Assembly: GCF_024609325.1 (NCBI RefSeq)
Contig: NZ_JANHMQ010000003.1
Location: 62,001 to 126,000 of the forward strand
Length of the DNA: 64,000 nt
DNA from: Geothrix fuzhouensis
GTDB lineage: Bacteria > Acidobacteriota > Holophagae > Holophagales > Holophagaceae
Direction: 5' to 3'
Positions 54,377 through 63,267 of the stretch are shown here, piece after piece. The notes below the pieces were generated by a model. It searched no databases, was not told where the DNA came from, and was given only the letters and a program-made list of their open reading frames with translations. A program made the translations under genes and the position numbers. How positions within the stretch are numbered: position 1 is the first letter of the stretch; every line of letters starts with the position of its first letter.

Positions 54377-56224
54377 ATGCGCCTGTTCCGCGTTCTCCTG
54401 AGCCTGTCTCTGGCCCTGGCTCTGGGGGCCCAGACCCCGAAGAAGATCCTGTTCGACCACACCCGCCACGAGGAGGCCGGCACGTCGGCCGAGTGGGTCA
54501 TCTGCTCGGCCAGCGAGCCCAATCCCAGCCCAGCCGCCCCTGCCTCCGAGGCCGACTGGAACGGTGGCATCAGCGCCTGGGCCTTCGATCTCTACAAGGC
54601 CGGCTACACCGTCCAGACCCTTCCCCCCACCGGTCGCGTCAGCTACCGGGACACCACCAACGCCCAGGATCTCGCCAACTACGCCGTCTACGTCATCCCC
54701 GAGCCCTATCTCAAGTTCACGGCCGCGGAAAAGCAGGCCATCCTCACCTTCGTCCAGAATGGCGGCGGCCTGTTCATGGTGTGCAACCACCCCGGCGCCA
54801 TCCGCTACAGCGGCACCGGGGGCACGGATGCCTACACGGTGTTCAATGACCTGGTGGCTGTGAACGGCGGCAACCCCTTCGGCTTCACCTTCGTCCCGGG
54901 CCATGGCCCCGGCGATGCGCTGGCCAACACCACCAGCACCGCCTTCAGCACCAGCACCTCGCCGGCAGCCCAGGCCATCATCCACGGCGCCTATGGCGGC
55001 CTGGGCCTGATGGACTTCCATTCCTACTCGTACCTGAACTTCAACACGGCCCAGAACCCCAACGTGCAGGAGATCCTCCATACCCAGATCAGCGGCGACA
55101 CGGGCTCCTTCATCGTGACCTGCACTGTGGGGGCCGGCCGGGTGGTGGCCATCAGCGACAGCTCCCCTTCCGATGACGGCACGACCACGACCGCTGGGAA
55201 ATCCCTCCACGCCAGCTACGGCATCAATAGCAACCGGGCCTTCTACCTGAATGCCACCACCTACCTGGCGGGCACCACCTCCGCCCCGGTCCCCTCGGTG
55301 AGCATCGTCTCCCCGTCCTCCAACCCGACGATCCTCGCCGGCGGATCCGTCAGCTTCCAGGGCAGCGCCAGCATCTCCGACGGCAGCGCCCTCACCTACA
55401 ACTGGTCCTTCGGCGACGGGTCCTCCGCCGCGGTGCTGGGCCCCGTCAACCACACCTACACCACGGCCGGCACCTATACGGCCACCTTCACCGCCACCAG
55501 CAATCAGGGCAAGTCCGCCTCGGCCACCCGCACCATCACCGTGAATGCAGCCTCCTATACCCTCACGGCCAGCGCCGGGACCGGCGGCACCATCAGCCCC
55601 GCGGGCACAGTCACCATAGCCAAAGGCGGCAGCCAGACCTTCACCATCACCCCCGCCACCGGCTACGTCATCAGCAGCCTCACCGTGGATGGCGTGAACC
55701 AGGGCGCCCTCGGCTCGTACACCTTCAGCAATGTCACGGCCAGCCACACCATCACCGCCGCCTTCGCCGCCAGCGCCGGCAGCAGCCTGAAGGAGACCTT
55801 CGACACCGGCACCAAGACCGCGTATGCCACGGGCACCGTCGCTCTCCCCACGGGCACATGGACCTTGAACGACGCCCTCCTCGGCAACACCTCCTCCGAT
55901 CCCAAAGTGGGCACCCAGAGCGTCCGCACCCGCAACAGCGGCAAGGTGACGATGATGTTCAACTTCGCCACCGGCGCCAAGACCGTTTCGGTGAAGCACG
56001 CGAAATACGGGACCGATGGCAATTCCACCTGGGGCCTGTGGTACTCCACCAACAGCGGCTCTACCTGGACTCAGGCCGGAAGCACCGTGACCACCTCGTC
56101 CACCACCCTGGCCACGGCCTCCTTCACCGTGAACGTGGCGGGCGCCATCCGCTTCGAGCTCCGCAAGACGGACGGCAGCGCCAACCGCGTAAACTTCGAC
56201 GATTTCCAGATCGCTGGCTACTGA
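54377..56224 (+). CDS. Large secreted protein with GATase-like, PKD and repeat domains
   Basis: A 615-aa exported protein. Signal peptide [19 protein letters not shown]. Residues ~20-310 form a Rossmann-type ThuA/GATase-like domain ([44 protein letters not shown]). A PKD domain follows (~325-405: [23 protein letters not shown]). Then an InlB_B/bacterial repeat domain ([34 protein letters not shown]). The last ~150 residues are a beta-sandwich ending FDDFQIAGY. It is probably outer-membrane-associated or extracellular; the substrate is unknown. Start by the signal peptide and GAGGTG ribosome site. A strong terminator follows. Confidence 0.88.
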   Translation: MRLFRVLLSLSLALALGAQTPKKILFDHTRHEEAGTSAEWVICSASEPNPSPAAPASEADWNGGISAWAFDLYKAGYTVQTLPPTGRVSYRDTTNAQDLANYAVYVIPEPYLKFTAAEKQAILTFVQNGGGLFMVCNHPGAIRYSGTGGTDAYTVFNDLVAVNGGNPFGFTFVPGHGPGDALANTTSTAFSTSTSPAAQAIIHGAYGGLGLMDFHSYSYLNFNTAQNPNVQEILHTQISGDTGSFIVTCTVGAGRVVAISDSSPSDDGTTTTAGKSLHASYGINSNRAFYLNATTYLAGTTSAPVPSVSIVSPSSNPTILAGGSVSFQGSASISDGSALTYNWSFGDGSSAAVLGPVNHTYTTAGTYTATFTATSNQGKSASATRTITVNAASYTLTASAGTGGTISPAGTVTIAKGGSQTFTITPATGYVISSLTVDGVNQGALGSYTFSNVTASHTITAAFAASAGSSLKETFDTGTKTAYATGTVALPTGTWTLNDALLGNTSSDPKVGTQSVRTRNSGKVTMMFNFATGAKTVSVKHAKYGTDGNSTWGLWYSTNSGSTWTQAGSTVTTSSTTLATASFTVNVAGAIRFELRKTDGSANRVNFDDFQIAGY

Positions 56225-56240
56225 GCGTCCTCGCTCCACC

Positions 56241-56268
56241 AACCCCGGGCCCCAGGCCCGGGGTTTTT
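56241..56268 (+). terminator. Rho-independent terminator after the PKD protein gene
   Basis: CCCCGGGCC and GGCCCGGGG form a nine-pair stem with a CCA loop, followed by TTTTT on the plus strand. It lies 19 bases after the stop codon and just before yjbQ. Confidence 0.93.
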
Positions 56269-56283
56269 CGTTATGCTTCGCCC

Positions 56284-56718
56284 ATGAAGAGCCACCGGAA
56301 GGTCCTCACGCTCCACCTCCCCGGCCGGACCGGCTTCGTGAACATCACGGCCGAGGTGGCCGGCGCCGTCCGCGACAGCGGCATCCGGGAGGGGCTCTGC
56401 CTGGTCAACTCCATGCACATCACCTCCAGCGTCTTCATCAATGACGAGGAGTCCGGCCTTAAGCAGGACTACCTCCGCTGGCTGGAGAAGCTGGCCCCCT
56501 TCAACGCCGGGAGCGATCCGGCCGCCGGCGGCTACCTCCACAACCGGACCGGCGAGGATAACGGCGACGCCCATCACAAACGGCAGATCATGGGCCGTGA
56601 GGTGGTGGTGGCCATCACCGGGGGACAGTTGGACTTCGGCACCTGGGAGCAAATCTTCTATGGCGAGTTCGATGGCCGCCGGGACAAGCGCGTCCTTATT
56701 AAGATCATCGGGGAATGA
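56284..56718 (+). CDS. yjbQ: Secondary thiamine-phosphate synthase / YjbQ family protein
   Basis: A 144-aa UPF0047 protein. It shows [20 protein letters not shown], the conserved histidine and asparagine in [13 protein letters not shown], and [20 protein letters not shown]. The family has weak thiamine-phosphate synthase activity in E. coli, though its true role is unsettled. The start at 56284 lies 16 bases after the upstream terminator, so its promoter must overlap the terminator or the preceding gene. A flavin reductase gene follows after one base. Confidence 0.93.
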   Translation: MKSHRKVLTLHLPGRTGFVNITAEVAGAVRDSGIREGLCLVNSMHITSSVFINDEESGLKQDYLRWLEKLAPFNAGSDPAAGGYLHNRTGEDNGDAHHKRQIMGREVVVAITGGQLDFGTWEQIFYGEFDGRRDKRVLIKIIGE

Positions 56719-56719
56719 C

Positions 56720-57337
56720 ATGATCACTCGCGACCTCGCTTCCCTGCCCAAGCGCGATGTCTACCGCATCCTGTCCAGCCTGGTGATCCCGCGCCCCATC
56801 GCCTGGATCACGACGGTGGATACGGCCGGGCGGGTGAACCTGGCCCCCTTCAGCAGCTTCATGGGCATCTTCGGGCCGCCCATGGTGGCCTTCACGGCGG
56901 GCCGCCGCCGAGACGGATCCCTCAAGGACACCCACGGCAACCTGAAGGCGAACGGCCAGGCCGTGGTCCACCTGGCGGATCTGCCGCTTCTGGCGCCCCT
57001 CCACGCCAGTGGGGCGGAGGTGGAACCGGACATCAGTGAGGTGGAGCGCCTGGGCCTGGCCACGGAGCCCTCTCAGCGCGTGGCGCCGCCCCGCCTGAAG
57101 GATGCGCCGGTGGCCCTGGAGTGCCGGCTGAACCGGGAGCTGGAGCTGGGTCCCGCCAGCACCCTCCTCCTGCTGGATGTGGTGGTGGCCCATGCCGCAG
57201 AACGCATCTGGAACGCCGACCAGGACTGCGCCGATGCCAGCCAATGGACGCCCATCGTCCGGCTGGCCTCAGTGGTGGGGCCCAACTACGGCGCCCTGGG
57301 CGAGACCTTCCGTTTGGGGCCGTCCGAGCTGCCCTGA
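56720..57337 (+). CDS. Flavin reductase-like FMN-binding protein
   Basis: A 205-aa flavin reductase family protein. It shows VIPRPIAWITTVDTAGRVNL and APFSSFMGIFGPPMVAFT, the FMN-binding signatures, then DTHGNLKANGQAVVHLA. It likely binds FMN and reduces it with NAD(P)H or serves a monooxygenase; the partner is not evident. The ATG at 56720 is one base after the yjbQ stop, so the two form an operon. It is convergent with the cation-efflux gene. Confidence 0.92.
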   Translation: MITRDLASLPKRDVYRILSSLVIPRPIAWITTVDTAGRVNLAPFSSFMGIFGPPMVAFTAGRRRDGSLKDTHGNLKANGQAVVHLADLPLLAPLHASGAEVEPDISEVERLGLATEPSQRVAPPRLKDAPVALECRLNRELELGPASTLLLLDVVVAHAAERIWNADQDCADASQWTPIVRLASVVGPNYGALGETFRLGPSELP

Positions 57338-57349
57338 TCGGCTCCAGGC

Positions 57350-58252
57350 TCAATCTTCGTCCGGCTCCACGAACAGGTGCTGGATCTGGGGGAAGCGCTG
57401 GTGGAGATTCCGCTCCAGGGCGTTGATGACCGCCACCATGGCCATCCCACTGGGCTGGTCCCGGAATTTCACTTTCAGCGCCACCATCAGCCGGTCGCTG
57501 CCGACGATCACGGCCACCAGGTTCAGCACCTGGTCCACCGCCGGGTCCTCATCCACCGCGGCGCGGATGGCGGCCCGCAGGACCAGGGGCGGGGCCTCGT
57601 TCAACAACAGACTCGTCACCTCCGTGCCCACGAAGGCCGCCACGCCGATGAGCAGGAGGCCGATGGCCACGCTGCCGATGCCATCCCACACGGGATTTCC
57701 GGTGAGCAGGGTAAGCAGCACGGCGGCGAGGGCAAACACCAGACCCAGCAGGGCCGCGATGTCCTCGGCCACCACCACCACCAGCTCCGTGCTGCTGGAC
57801 TGGCGCAAGTACCGCAGCAGCGACCGGCCGCGGCGTTCGGGCCCCGCGGCGCGGAGGGCGCCCCGCAGGGACCAGCCCTCCAGGGCCGTGGCGAAGAGGA
57901 GCAGGGCCACGGCCCAACCCAGGTGATGCGGCTGCTCGGGATGGTGGATCTTGTGGAGGCCCTCCACCAGCGAATAGAGGCCGCCCACGCTGAAGAGCAG
58001 CAGGGCCACGAGGAAACTCGCCACGAAGGCGGCCTGGCCGTGGCCTAGCGGGTGCTTGGGTCCCGCGGGCTTCGATCCCTGGCGCATGCCCAGGAAGAGC
58101 AGCACCTGGTTCGCGCAGTCCGCCGTGGAATGGATCGCCTCCGTCAGGAGGCTGGAGCTTCCCGTCAGGAGAAACACGCCGAACTTGGAGATGGCGATGC
58201 CGCCATTGGCGGCGAGCGCGAGGGCAACGGCGCGGGAGGATCCGGTGGACAT
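57350..58252 (-). CDS. Cation diffusion facilitator (CDF) transporter
   Basis: A 300-aa inner-membrane metal exporter with about six hydrophobic helices. The CDF metal site appears as H41-xxx-D45 (EAIHSTADCANQ) and a second acidic site in VVAEDIAALLGL. A histidine-rich stretch (HKIHHPEQPHH) lies between TM3 and TM4, and a C-terminal cytoplasmic domain is present at ~210-300. It probably exports divalent metal such as Zn, Co or Fe. It is convergent with the flavin reductase and precedes folC by 49 bases on the opposite side. Confidence 0.92.
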   Translation of the reverse strand: MSTGSSRAVALALAANGGIAISKFGVFLLTGSSSLLTEAIHSTADCANQVLLFLGMRQGSKPAGPKHPLGHGQAAFVASFLVALLLFSVGGLYSLVEGLHKIHHPEQPHHLGWAVALLLFATALEGWSLRGALRAAGPERRGRSLLRYLRQSSSTELVVVVAEDIAALLGLVFALAAVLLTLLTGNPVWDGIGSVAIGLLLIGVAAFVGTEVTSLLLNEAPPLVLRAAIRAAVDEDPAVDQVLNLVAVIVGSDRLMVALKVKFRDQPSGMAMVAVINALERNLHQRFPQIQHLFVEPDED

Positions 58253-58301
58253 GGCTCCAGGTTAGCGGCTTCCCTCCGCAGACCGGGCATGACCAGGTTG
58301 C

Positions 58302-59531
58302 TCAGGACACCTGGATGTCCAACTCCCTCAGCAGGTCACCCAGCAGGTAGAGGGAACCGGTCACGAGCCGTGGGGCTTCGGCGGGAGCCTTCAAGTGGGC
58401 CGCCGCCTCGCGCACGGTGAGCAGCGGGGCCTCGTTGCCCCAGGCTTCCCTAAGATCCGGCGCCTTCGCATAGCGGGGCGCATCCCCCTGGATGAAGGTG
58501 ACGGACAGGGGGCGCATGCGTTTCAGTTCCCGGGCCACACCAGCCAGATCTTTGTCGCCCATGGCGCCGAAGTACAGATGCGGCCGCACCCCGCAGGCCA
58601 GAGCATGATCGGCCAGGGCGCGGGCGCCGTCGGGGTTGTGGGCGCCATCCATCCAGATGCCCTGGAGGCCCGGCGGGGCCCAGAGCCTGCCGGGCCAGCG
58701 GGTGGCCGCCACGCCATCCCAGAGGCGATCCTCCGGGATGGGGAACCCCAGCTCCCGCAGCTGGCGGATCGTTTCGAACGCCGTGGCCAGGTTGTCCAGC
58801 TGATGCAACCCCGCCAGACCCACCCGATGCCCATTCACACGGGAATGGTCCCAGCGGATGTCCGCGGGACCCAGGCGCGACGCCGGGCAGAGCACCGGCT
58901 CATTCGAGAGCAGCAGGCGAATCCATTCGGGATCGAGGGTGGGTCCCAGAATGAGGGGGCGGCCGTCTCGGGCTGTGCAGAGCTTCTCCCGCGCGATGGC
59001 CTCCCGGGTGTCCCCCAGGTACTGCTGGTGGTCCAGACCCACGCTGGTCAGCACCGTGAGGATGGGATCGGTGGCGTTGGTGGCGTCCCAGCGCCCTCCC
59101 AGGCCCACTTCCACCAGGGCCACTTCCACGCCGGTCATGCGGAAGGCTGATAGGGCGGCCGTGATCATCAGCTCGAAGTAGGTGGCGTTCACACCGGTCC
59201 GGGCTTCAGCGTCGAAAGCTTCTCCCAGTAGGAGTTCCAGGGCCCCCTCGCCGATGAACCCACCGTCCACCCAAACCCGCTCGGTGGGGTCCACCAGGTG
59301 GGGCGAGGTCGTCCATCCGACGACGAAACCCGCCGCCTTCAGCATGTGGGCGAGGAAAGCCCCAGTGCTGCCCTTGCCATTGGTGCCCGCGATGAGGATG
59401 ACGGGAAAGCCCGCATCGGGGCGTCCCAGGCCTTCGAGCAGCGCGTGGATGTTCTCCAGGCCGCACTTGATCCCGAGGTGGCCGCGCGCCTGCAGGCGTG
59501 GAATGAAGACGGGTTCGATGTCGGGGCGCAT
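58302..59531 (-). CDS. folC: Bifunctional folylpolyglutamate synthase / dihydrofolate synthase
   Basis: A 409-aa Mur-ligase-family enzyme adding glutamate to dihydropteroate or folate. It shows GIKCGLENIHALLEGLG, the P-loop VILIAGTNGKGSTGAFLAHM, TSPHL, EVGLGGRWDATN and MDGAHNPDGARAL. The start at 59531 overlaps the accD stop by one base (TGATG); an upstream start at 59567 would need a 37-base overlap and is less likely. accD-folC linkage is conserved in many bacteria. It closes a minus-strand housekeeping run. Confidence 0.95.
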   Translation of the reverse strand: MRPDIEPVFIPRLQARGHLGIKCGLENIHALLEGLGRPDAGFPVILIAGTNGKGSTGAFLAHMLKAAGFVVGWTTSPHLVDPTERVWVDGGFIGEGALELLLGEAFDAEARTGVNATYFELMITAALSAFRMTGVEVALVEVGLGGRWDATNATDPILTVLTSVGLDHQQYLGDTREAIAREKLCTARDGRPLILGPTLDPEWIRLLLSNEPVLCPASRLGPADIRWDHSRVNGHRVGLAGLHQLDNLATAFETIRQLRELGFPIPEDRLWDGVAATRWPGRLWAPPGLQGIWMDGAHNPDGARALADHALACGVRPHLYFGAMGDKDLAGVARELKRMRPLSVTFIQGDAPRYAKAPDLREAWGNEAPLLTVREAAAHLKAPAEAPRLVTGSLYLLGDLLRELDIQVS

Positions 59532-60385
59532 CAGTCCCTGGGCGAGGGCATCATCCAGACCAGGCAAGCGGTGATGAAGTCCTTGAGGTGATCACGGGTG
59601 ACAACCTTATCGACCATGCCGTGGGTCTGGAGGAACTCCGAGCGCTGGAAGCCCTCGGGCAGGCTCTGCTTGATGGTCTGCTCGATGACGCGGGGACCGG
59701 CGAAGCCGATGAGGGCCTTGGGCTCGGCGATGTTCAGGTCGCCCAGCATGGCGTAGCTGGCGCTCACGCCGCCCGTGGTGGGATCCGTCAAGAGGCTCAG
59801 GTACGGCAGTCCGGCCTTGTCCAGCTTGGCCAGGGCGGCGCTGACCTTGGCCATCTGCATGAGCGAGAGGGTGCCCTCCTGCATGCGGGCCCCGCCGCTG
59901 CAGCTCACAATGATGAAGGCGCACTGCTTCTCCAGCGCGCGCTCGGCGCCCAGGCGCAGCTTCTCGCCCACCACGCTGCCCATGCTGGCGGCCAGGAAGT
60001 CGAAGTTCATGATGGCCGTCACCACCGGCTGGCCGGACAAGGTGCCTTCCACCACGACCACCGCATCCTCAGTCTGGCCCGCCTGCTCCAGCTTCTTCAG
60101 CTGGTCCTTGTAGCTCTTGGTGGAGACGAAGCCAAGGGGGTCCCCGCTCCGCAGGTCACTGAAGAGGGTCGTCCAGCCCTCGTCCATCAGGTTCTCGAGC
60201 CGCTCATCCACACCGATGCGGAAGTGGTAGCCGCACTTGGGACAGACGTTGTGCGTGTTGACCAGTTCCTTGCGGTAGATCAGTTCCTTGCAGGCCTCGC
60301 ACTTGATCCAGAGCCCCTCAGGCACCCGGACGGTCTTTTCTTCGACAGCAGTCTTCTGTTGACGCTTCTTCACGAACCAGGACAT
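59531..60385 (-). CDS. accD: Acetyl-CoA carboxylase carboxyltransferase subunit beta
   Basis: A 284-aa subunit that with AccA transfers carboxyl from biotin to acetyl-CoA, starting fatty-acid synthesis. The zinc site is C29-x2-C32...C48-x2-C51 (CEACKELIYRKELVNTHNVC). Then come SCSGGARMQEGTLSLMQMAK, LTDPTTGGVSASYAMLGD and IGFAGPRVIEQTIKQ, the substrate-binding core. The length is standard. It lies eight bases after parB on the minus strand and is coupled to folC. Confidence 0.97.
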   Translation of the reverse strand: MSWFVKKRQQKTAVEEKTVRVPEGLWIKCEACKELIYRKELVNTHNVCPKCGYHFRIGVDERLENLMDEGWTTLFSDLRSGDPLGFVSTKSYKDQLKKLEQAGQTEDAVVVVEGTLSGQPVVTAIMNFDFLAASMGSVVGEKLRLGAERALEKQCAFIIVSCSGGARMQEGTLSLMQMAKVSAALAKLDKAGLPYLSLLTDPTTGGVSASYAMLGDLNIAEPKALIGFAGPRVIEQTIKQSLPEGFQRSEFLQTHGMVDKVVTRDHLKDFITACLVWMMPSPRD

Positions 60386-60393
60386 GACGACTC

Positions 60394-61263
60394 CTACCGG
60401 CCCTTGGCCGGACCGTGCTTGAGGGCCTCGAAGAGCCGGTCCAGCTCCGCTTCGCTGCCATAGTGCATCACCAGGGCACCCGCCTTGCCCTTGGCCTTGA
60501 TCTCGATGCGGGTACCCCAGGACTGGGTCAATTCTTCCGCGGCCGCCTTGATGAACAACTCCTGGGGATGCTTCTTCCGCCCCCCCTTGGCCTTGGCCTG
60601 CTTCTGGAGTTGCTGGATCCGGGCTTCCAGGGCGCGCACGCTGAGCTGCTGCGCCACCACTTCGTGGGCGAGCTGCTCCTGCAACCGGGGATCGGGAACC
60701 CCCAGCAGGACTTTGGCGTGCCCGGTGCTGAGGCGACCATGGGCGACGTCGGCTTTCAGCTCGGCGGAAAGGCGCAACAGCCGCAAGGTGTTGGCCACCT
60801 GGGGGCGAGACTTGCCCACCCGATCCGCCACCTGTTCCTGCGTGAGGCGCAGATGCTCGCCCAGCTGCCAGTAGGCCGTGGCCTCCTCGATGGGATTGAG
60901 CTCCTGCCGCTGGATGTTCTCCACCAGGGCGAACTCCAACAGGCGATCGTCCGGCACTTCTTTGATGACCACCGGGACCATCGCGATCCCGGCGAGCCGT
61001 GCGGCCCGCCAGCGGCGCTCGCCGGCGATGATCTCGAACTGCTGACCCACCTTGCGCACGACGATGGGCTGGACCATGCCGTGCTGCTTCAGGCTCTCGG
61101 CGAGTTCGGCCAAGGCCGTCTCGTCGAAGTGCGTGCGGGGCTGCGCCCGGTTCGGGACAAGGCTGCCCAGCGGCAGCTCCCGCTGGTTGGCATCCTCAGG
61201 CGCCATCTGGCTCATGAGCGAAGTGAGTCCCCGGCCCAGGGCCGGACGCTTCAGCTGGGTCAT
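60394..61263 (-). CDS. parB: Chromosome-partitioning protein ParB
   Basis: A 289-aa DNA-binding CTPase that loads at parS. It shows the N-terminal ParA-contact motif RPALGRGLTSLM, box I LPLGSLVPNRAQPRTHFDE, the GERRWRAARLAG box, ENIQRQELNPIEEATAY and the helix-turn-helix LTQEQVADRVGKSRPQVAN. The start at 61263 overlaps the parA stop by one base. An in-frame extension to 61302 is rejected on family length. Probable role: chromosome segregation with ParA. Confidence 0.96.
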   Translation of the reverse strand: MTQLKRPALGRGLTSLMSQMAPEDANQRELPLGSLVPNRAQPRTHFDETALAELAESLKQHGMVQPIVVRKVGQQFEIIAGERRWRAARLAGIAMVPVVIKEVPDDRLLEFALVENIQRQELNPIEEATAYWQLGEHLRLTQEQVADRVGKSRPQVANTLRLLRLSAELKADVAHGRLSTGHAKVLLGVPDPRLQEQLAHEVVAQQLSVRALEARIQQLQKQAKAKGGRKKHPQELFIKAAAEELTQSWGTRIEIKAKGKAGALVMHYGSEAELDRLFEALKHGPAKGR

Positions 61264-62042
61264 CAGGCTTCCCTCCTCGCGGGGATCTCCAGACCCAGCC
61301 ATTCCTTCGCGAGGCTGAGGTAGGCCTGGGCGCCCTTGGAGCGTAGGTCATAGAAGGCGACGGGTTTGCCGTGACTGGGTGCCTCGGCGAGCCGGATGTT
61401 GCGGGGGATCATGGTCTGAAAGACTTTGCCCGGAAAGGCGTGGCGCACCTCGTTCGCCACCGCAGCACCGAGGTTGGTTCGCTCTTCCGCCATGGTCAGC
61501 AGGATGCCGCCCAGCTGGAGGCGCGGGTTCGGGCCGGCCTGGATGCGGCGCAGGGTCTCGGTCAACTCCGCCAGGCCATCCAGGGCGAAGAACTCGCAGG
61601 GCATGGGAACGATCACCTCGTCCGCGGCAGTGAGGGCGTTCAACGTGATCATGCCGAGGCTGGGGGGCGGGTCGATGAGGATGTAATCGAAGCGGTCCAT
61701 GAGTGGCGCCAGGCCCTGCTTCAGCACCTGGAGCTGGGGCAGTTCGAAGAGCTCGAACTCCAGCTGGGCGAGATCCTTGCCTGCGGGGATCACCTGCATC
61801 ATGGGGACTTCGGTGCTCAACACCAGGGCTTCGGCGGGGGCGCCCTTCATCAGCGCGTAGGCTCCGGCCCGGTGGTCCGGCTTGGGGAAGCCCAGGCCCG
61901 TGGTGCTGTGGCCCTGGGGATCGAAGTCCACCAGCAGCACCATTTTCTCCATCATCGCGAGGGACGCGGCGAGATTGATGGCCGTGGTGGTCTTGCCCAC
62001 CCCACCCTTCTGGTTCGCCAGAGCCACCACCCGGGCGCGCAT
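61263..62042 (-). CDS. parA: Chromosome-partitioning ATPase ParA (Soj)
   Basis: A 259-aa deviant-Walker ATPase. The motif [20 protein letters not shown] holds the signature lysines, followed by [16 protein letters not shown] and [18 protein letters not shown]. It segregates the chromosome with ParB. The ATG at 62042 begins right before the first strand; the in-frame start at 62138 adds 32 unrelated residues and is rejected. GAGGG lies about eight bases before the ATG. The upstream region holds an inverted GTGGAAC/GTTCCAC pair near a TAGACT box. Confidence 0.96.
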   Translation of the reverse strand: MRARVVALANQKGGVGKTTTAINLAASLAMMEKMVLLVDFDPQGHSTTGLGFPKPDHRAGAYALMKGAPAEALVLSTEVPMMQVIPAGKDLAQLEFELFELPQLQVLKQGLAPLMDRFDYILIDPPPSLGMITLNALTAADEVIVPMPCEFFALDGLAELTETLRRIQAGPNPRLQLGGILLTMAEERTNLGAAVANEVRHAFPGKVFQTMIPRNIRLAEAPSHGKPVAFYDLRSKGAQAYLSLAKEWLGLEIPARREA

Positions 62043-62102
62043 CAGGCGGCCCTCATCATTGCGCAGGCGCTCGTCAAACCACGCATCTCGGCATCCCCTT
62101 GG

Positions 62103-62138
62103 GTGTGGAACACGCCAGTCTAGCAGGTCAGGTTCCAC
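62103..62138 (-). promoter_or_regulatory. Candidate parA promoter with inverted GTGGAAC/GTTCCAC half-sites
   Basis: GTGGAAC at 62105-62111 and GTTCCAC at 62132-62138 form an inverted pair spaced by 20 bases. GTTCCAC matches half of the GTTCCACGTGGAAC-type parS site. On the minus strand a TTTGCC box, 16 bases and TAGACT resemble a sigma-70 promoter that overlaps the pair, about 75 bases upstream of parA. It may be an autoregulatory operator. A full parS is not present. Confidence 0.45.
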
Positions 62139-62156
62139 GGCAAAGTGCCCGTGTGA

Positions 62157-62951
62157 TCAGGGCCGCAGCGAAGGGTCCGGCTGCACGTGACCCAGCCTCC
62201 GCACCGAGCCGGAAAGCCACAAGTCGCGCCAACCGCCACCGCCTTCTGGGGTGAGGGTCACGGAAACGTCCTCGCCCCCCGCGGTATGCAGACGCCAGCG
62301 AGTGGGTCCCTCCATGTGGGCCAACCAGGCGGCGGCGACGGCGCAACCGGTCCCGCAGCAGAGAGTCTCCCCTTCGACGCCACGCTCCCAGGAACGGATG
62401 CTCGCCTCGCCCGGTGCGATCACTTCGACCACACTCACGTTCGTGCCGCCAGGGAGCGCGGCGTGGTGGCGGAGCGGCGGCGCGAAGACCGGAAGATCGA
62501 TCGAGGTCACCGACGGCACGCGCAACACCAGCTGCGGATTCCCGATCCACCCGAACCCTGCCGGATGCGCGGTCGGCATGGGCACGGGACGAAGTCCGAA
62601 GCCCTCGCCCTCCGGCATGCGGATGCCGACGCCACCTTTCGCATCGCGTCGGAGGAGGACGGCTTCGCCGCTGGAGATCACCTCGACCAAGTCGCCTTCC
62701 GGGGCCCCGGGGACAGCTAGGGCAGCCCTACTACCGTTGGAACAAAAGGACTTGGCACCATCTGTATCCCAGTGCTCCAGGATCCATGGACCCATTCCAG
62801 GCCTTTGCATCAAAAAAAGGCCATCTAAACCAAACCCTCGCCCCCTGGGACAGAGGATCCTGGCCCAATCCGAGCCTGGACAATCTTTAGCCTCCTCCCC
62901 CCAGAGGTAGCCGAACACGTTGCCAGCGGCAGAGGCGAGGAAGAGATCCAA
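62157..62951 (-). CDS. dapF: Diaminopimelate epimerase (divergent)
   Basis: A 264-aa epimerase converting LL- to meso-diaminopimelate for lysine and murein. The two catalytic cysteines appear as C70 (WDTDGAKSFCSNGSRAAL) and C199 (WERGVEGETLCCGTGCA). Deviations from the usual motifs are CSNG for CGNG, GNPQ for GNPH (139-140), and NVF for NDF. No ATG is in a good place; TTG at 62951, giving DLFLASAAGNVFG, is preferred since it lies one base after the ftsB stop and matches family length. An ATG-free start to 63002 would overlap ftsB by about 50 bases. Activity is likely but should be tested. Confidence 0.85.
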   Translation of the reverse strand: MDLFLASAAGNVFGYLWGEEAKDCPGSDWARILCPRGRGFGLDGLFLMQRPGMGPWILEHWDTDGAKSFCSNGSRAALAVPGAPEGDLVEVISSGEAVLLRRDAKGGVGIRMPEGEGFGLRPVPMPTAHPAGFGWIGNPQLVLRVPSVTSIDLPVFAPPLRHHAALPGGTNVSVVEVIAPGEASIRSWERGVEGETLCCGTGCAVAAAWLAHMEGPTRWRLHTAGGEDVSVTLTPEGGGGWRDLWLSGSVRRLGHVQPDPSLRP

Positions 62952-62952
62952 C

Positions 62953-63255
62953 CTATTTCTCGCGATTCCCGAAGGTGTACACGGTCTCGCCGGGACGCGC
63001 ATAGCCTTGGCGCCGCGCCAGGGCCTCCATCAGCTCCGGGTCCTTGGCGGCGAGGCGCTGGACCTCCTCCAGCAGTTCGCGGTTCCGCCGGTTCAGCTCG
63101 ACCAGGCGGGCGCGGGTCGCGACCAGCTCCCCTTCGCGCTTCCGCAGTTCAGGCAGCCCCCCTTGAGAGAAGAGCAGGGCCATGAGGGACAGGAACCCGG
63201 AGGCTCCAAGCACGCCCCACACGGTGGAGGACTTCAGGAGCCAGTTGGCATTCAT
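62953..63255 (-). CDS. ftsB: Septum-formation initiator FtsB-like protein
   Basis: A 100-aa bitopic membrane protein. A transmembrane helix at ~11-31 (TVWGVLGASGFLSLMALLFS) is followed by a coiled coil at ~34-75 (LPELRKREGELVATRARLVE) and the short ARRQGYARPGETVYTFG tail. It belongs to the divisome FtsQLB complex, which activates septal murein synthesis. The eno-ftsB order is conserved in many bacteria. Its start lies 12 bases after the enolase stop. Confidence 0.9.
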   Translation of the reverse strand: MNANWLLKSSTVWGVLGASGFLSLMALLFSQGGLPELRKREGELVATRARLVELNRRNRELLEEVQRLAAKDPELMEALARRQGYARPGETVYTFGNREK

Positions 63256-63267
63256 GCCGGGGTCCTC

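Noticed and set aside
59532-59567. Start of folC at 59567
   Set aside because: It would overlap accD by 37 bases; the TGATG junction at 59531 gives a typical coupled start and a normal N-terminus.
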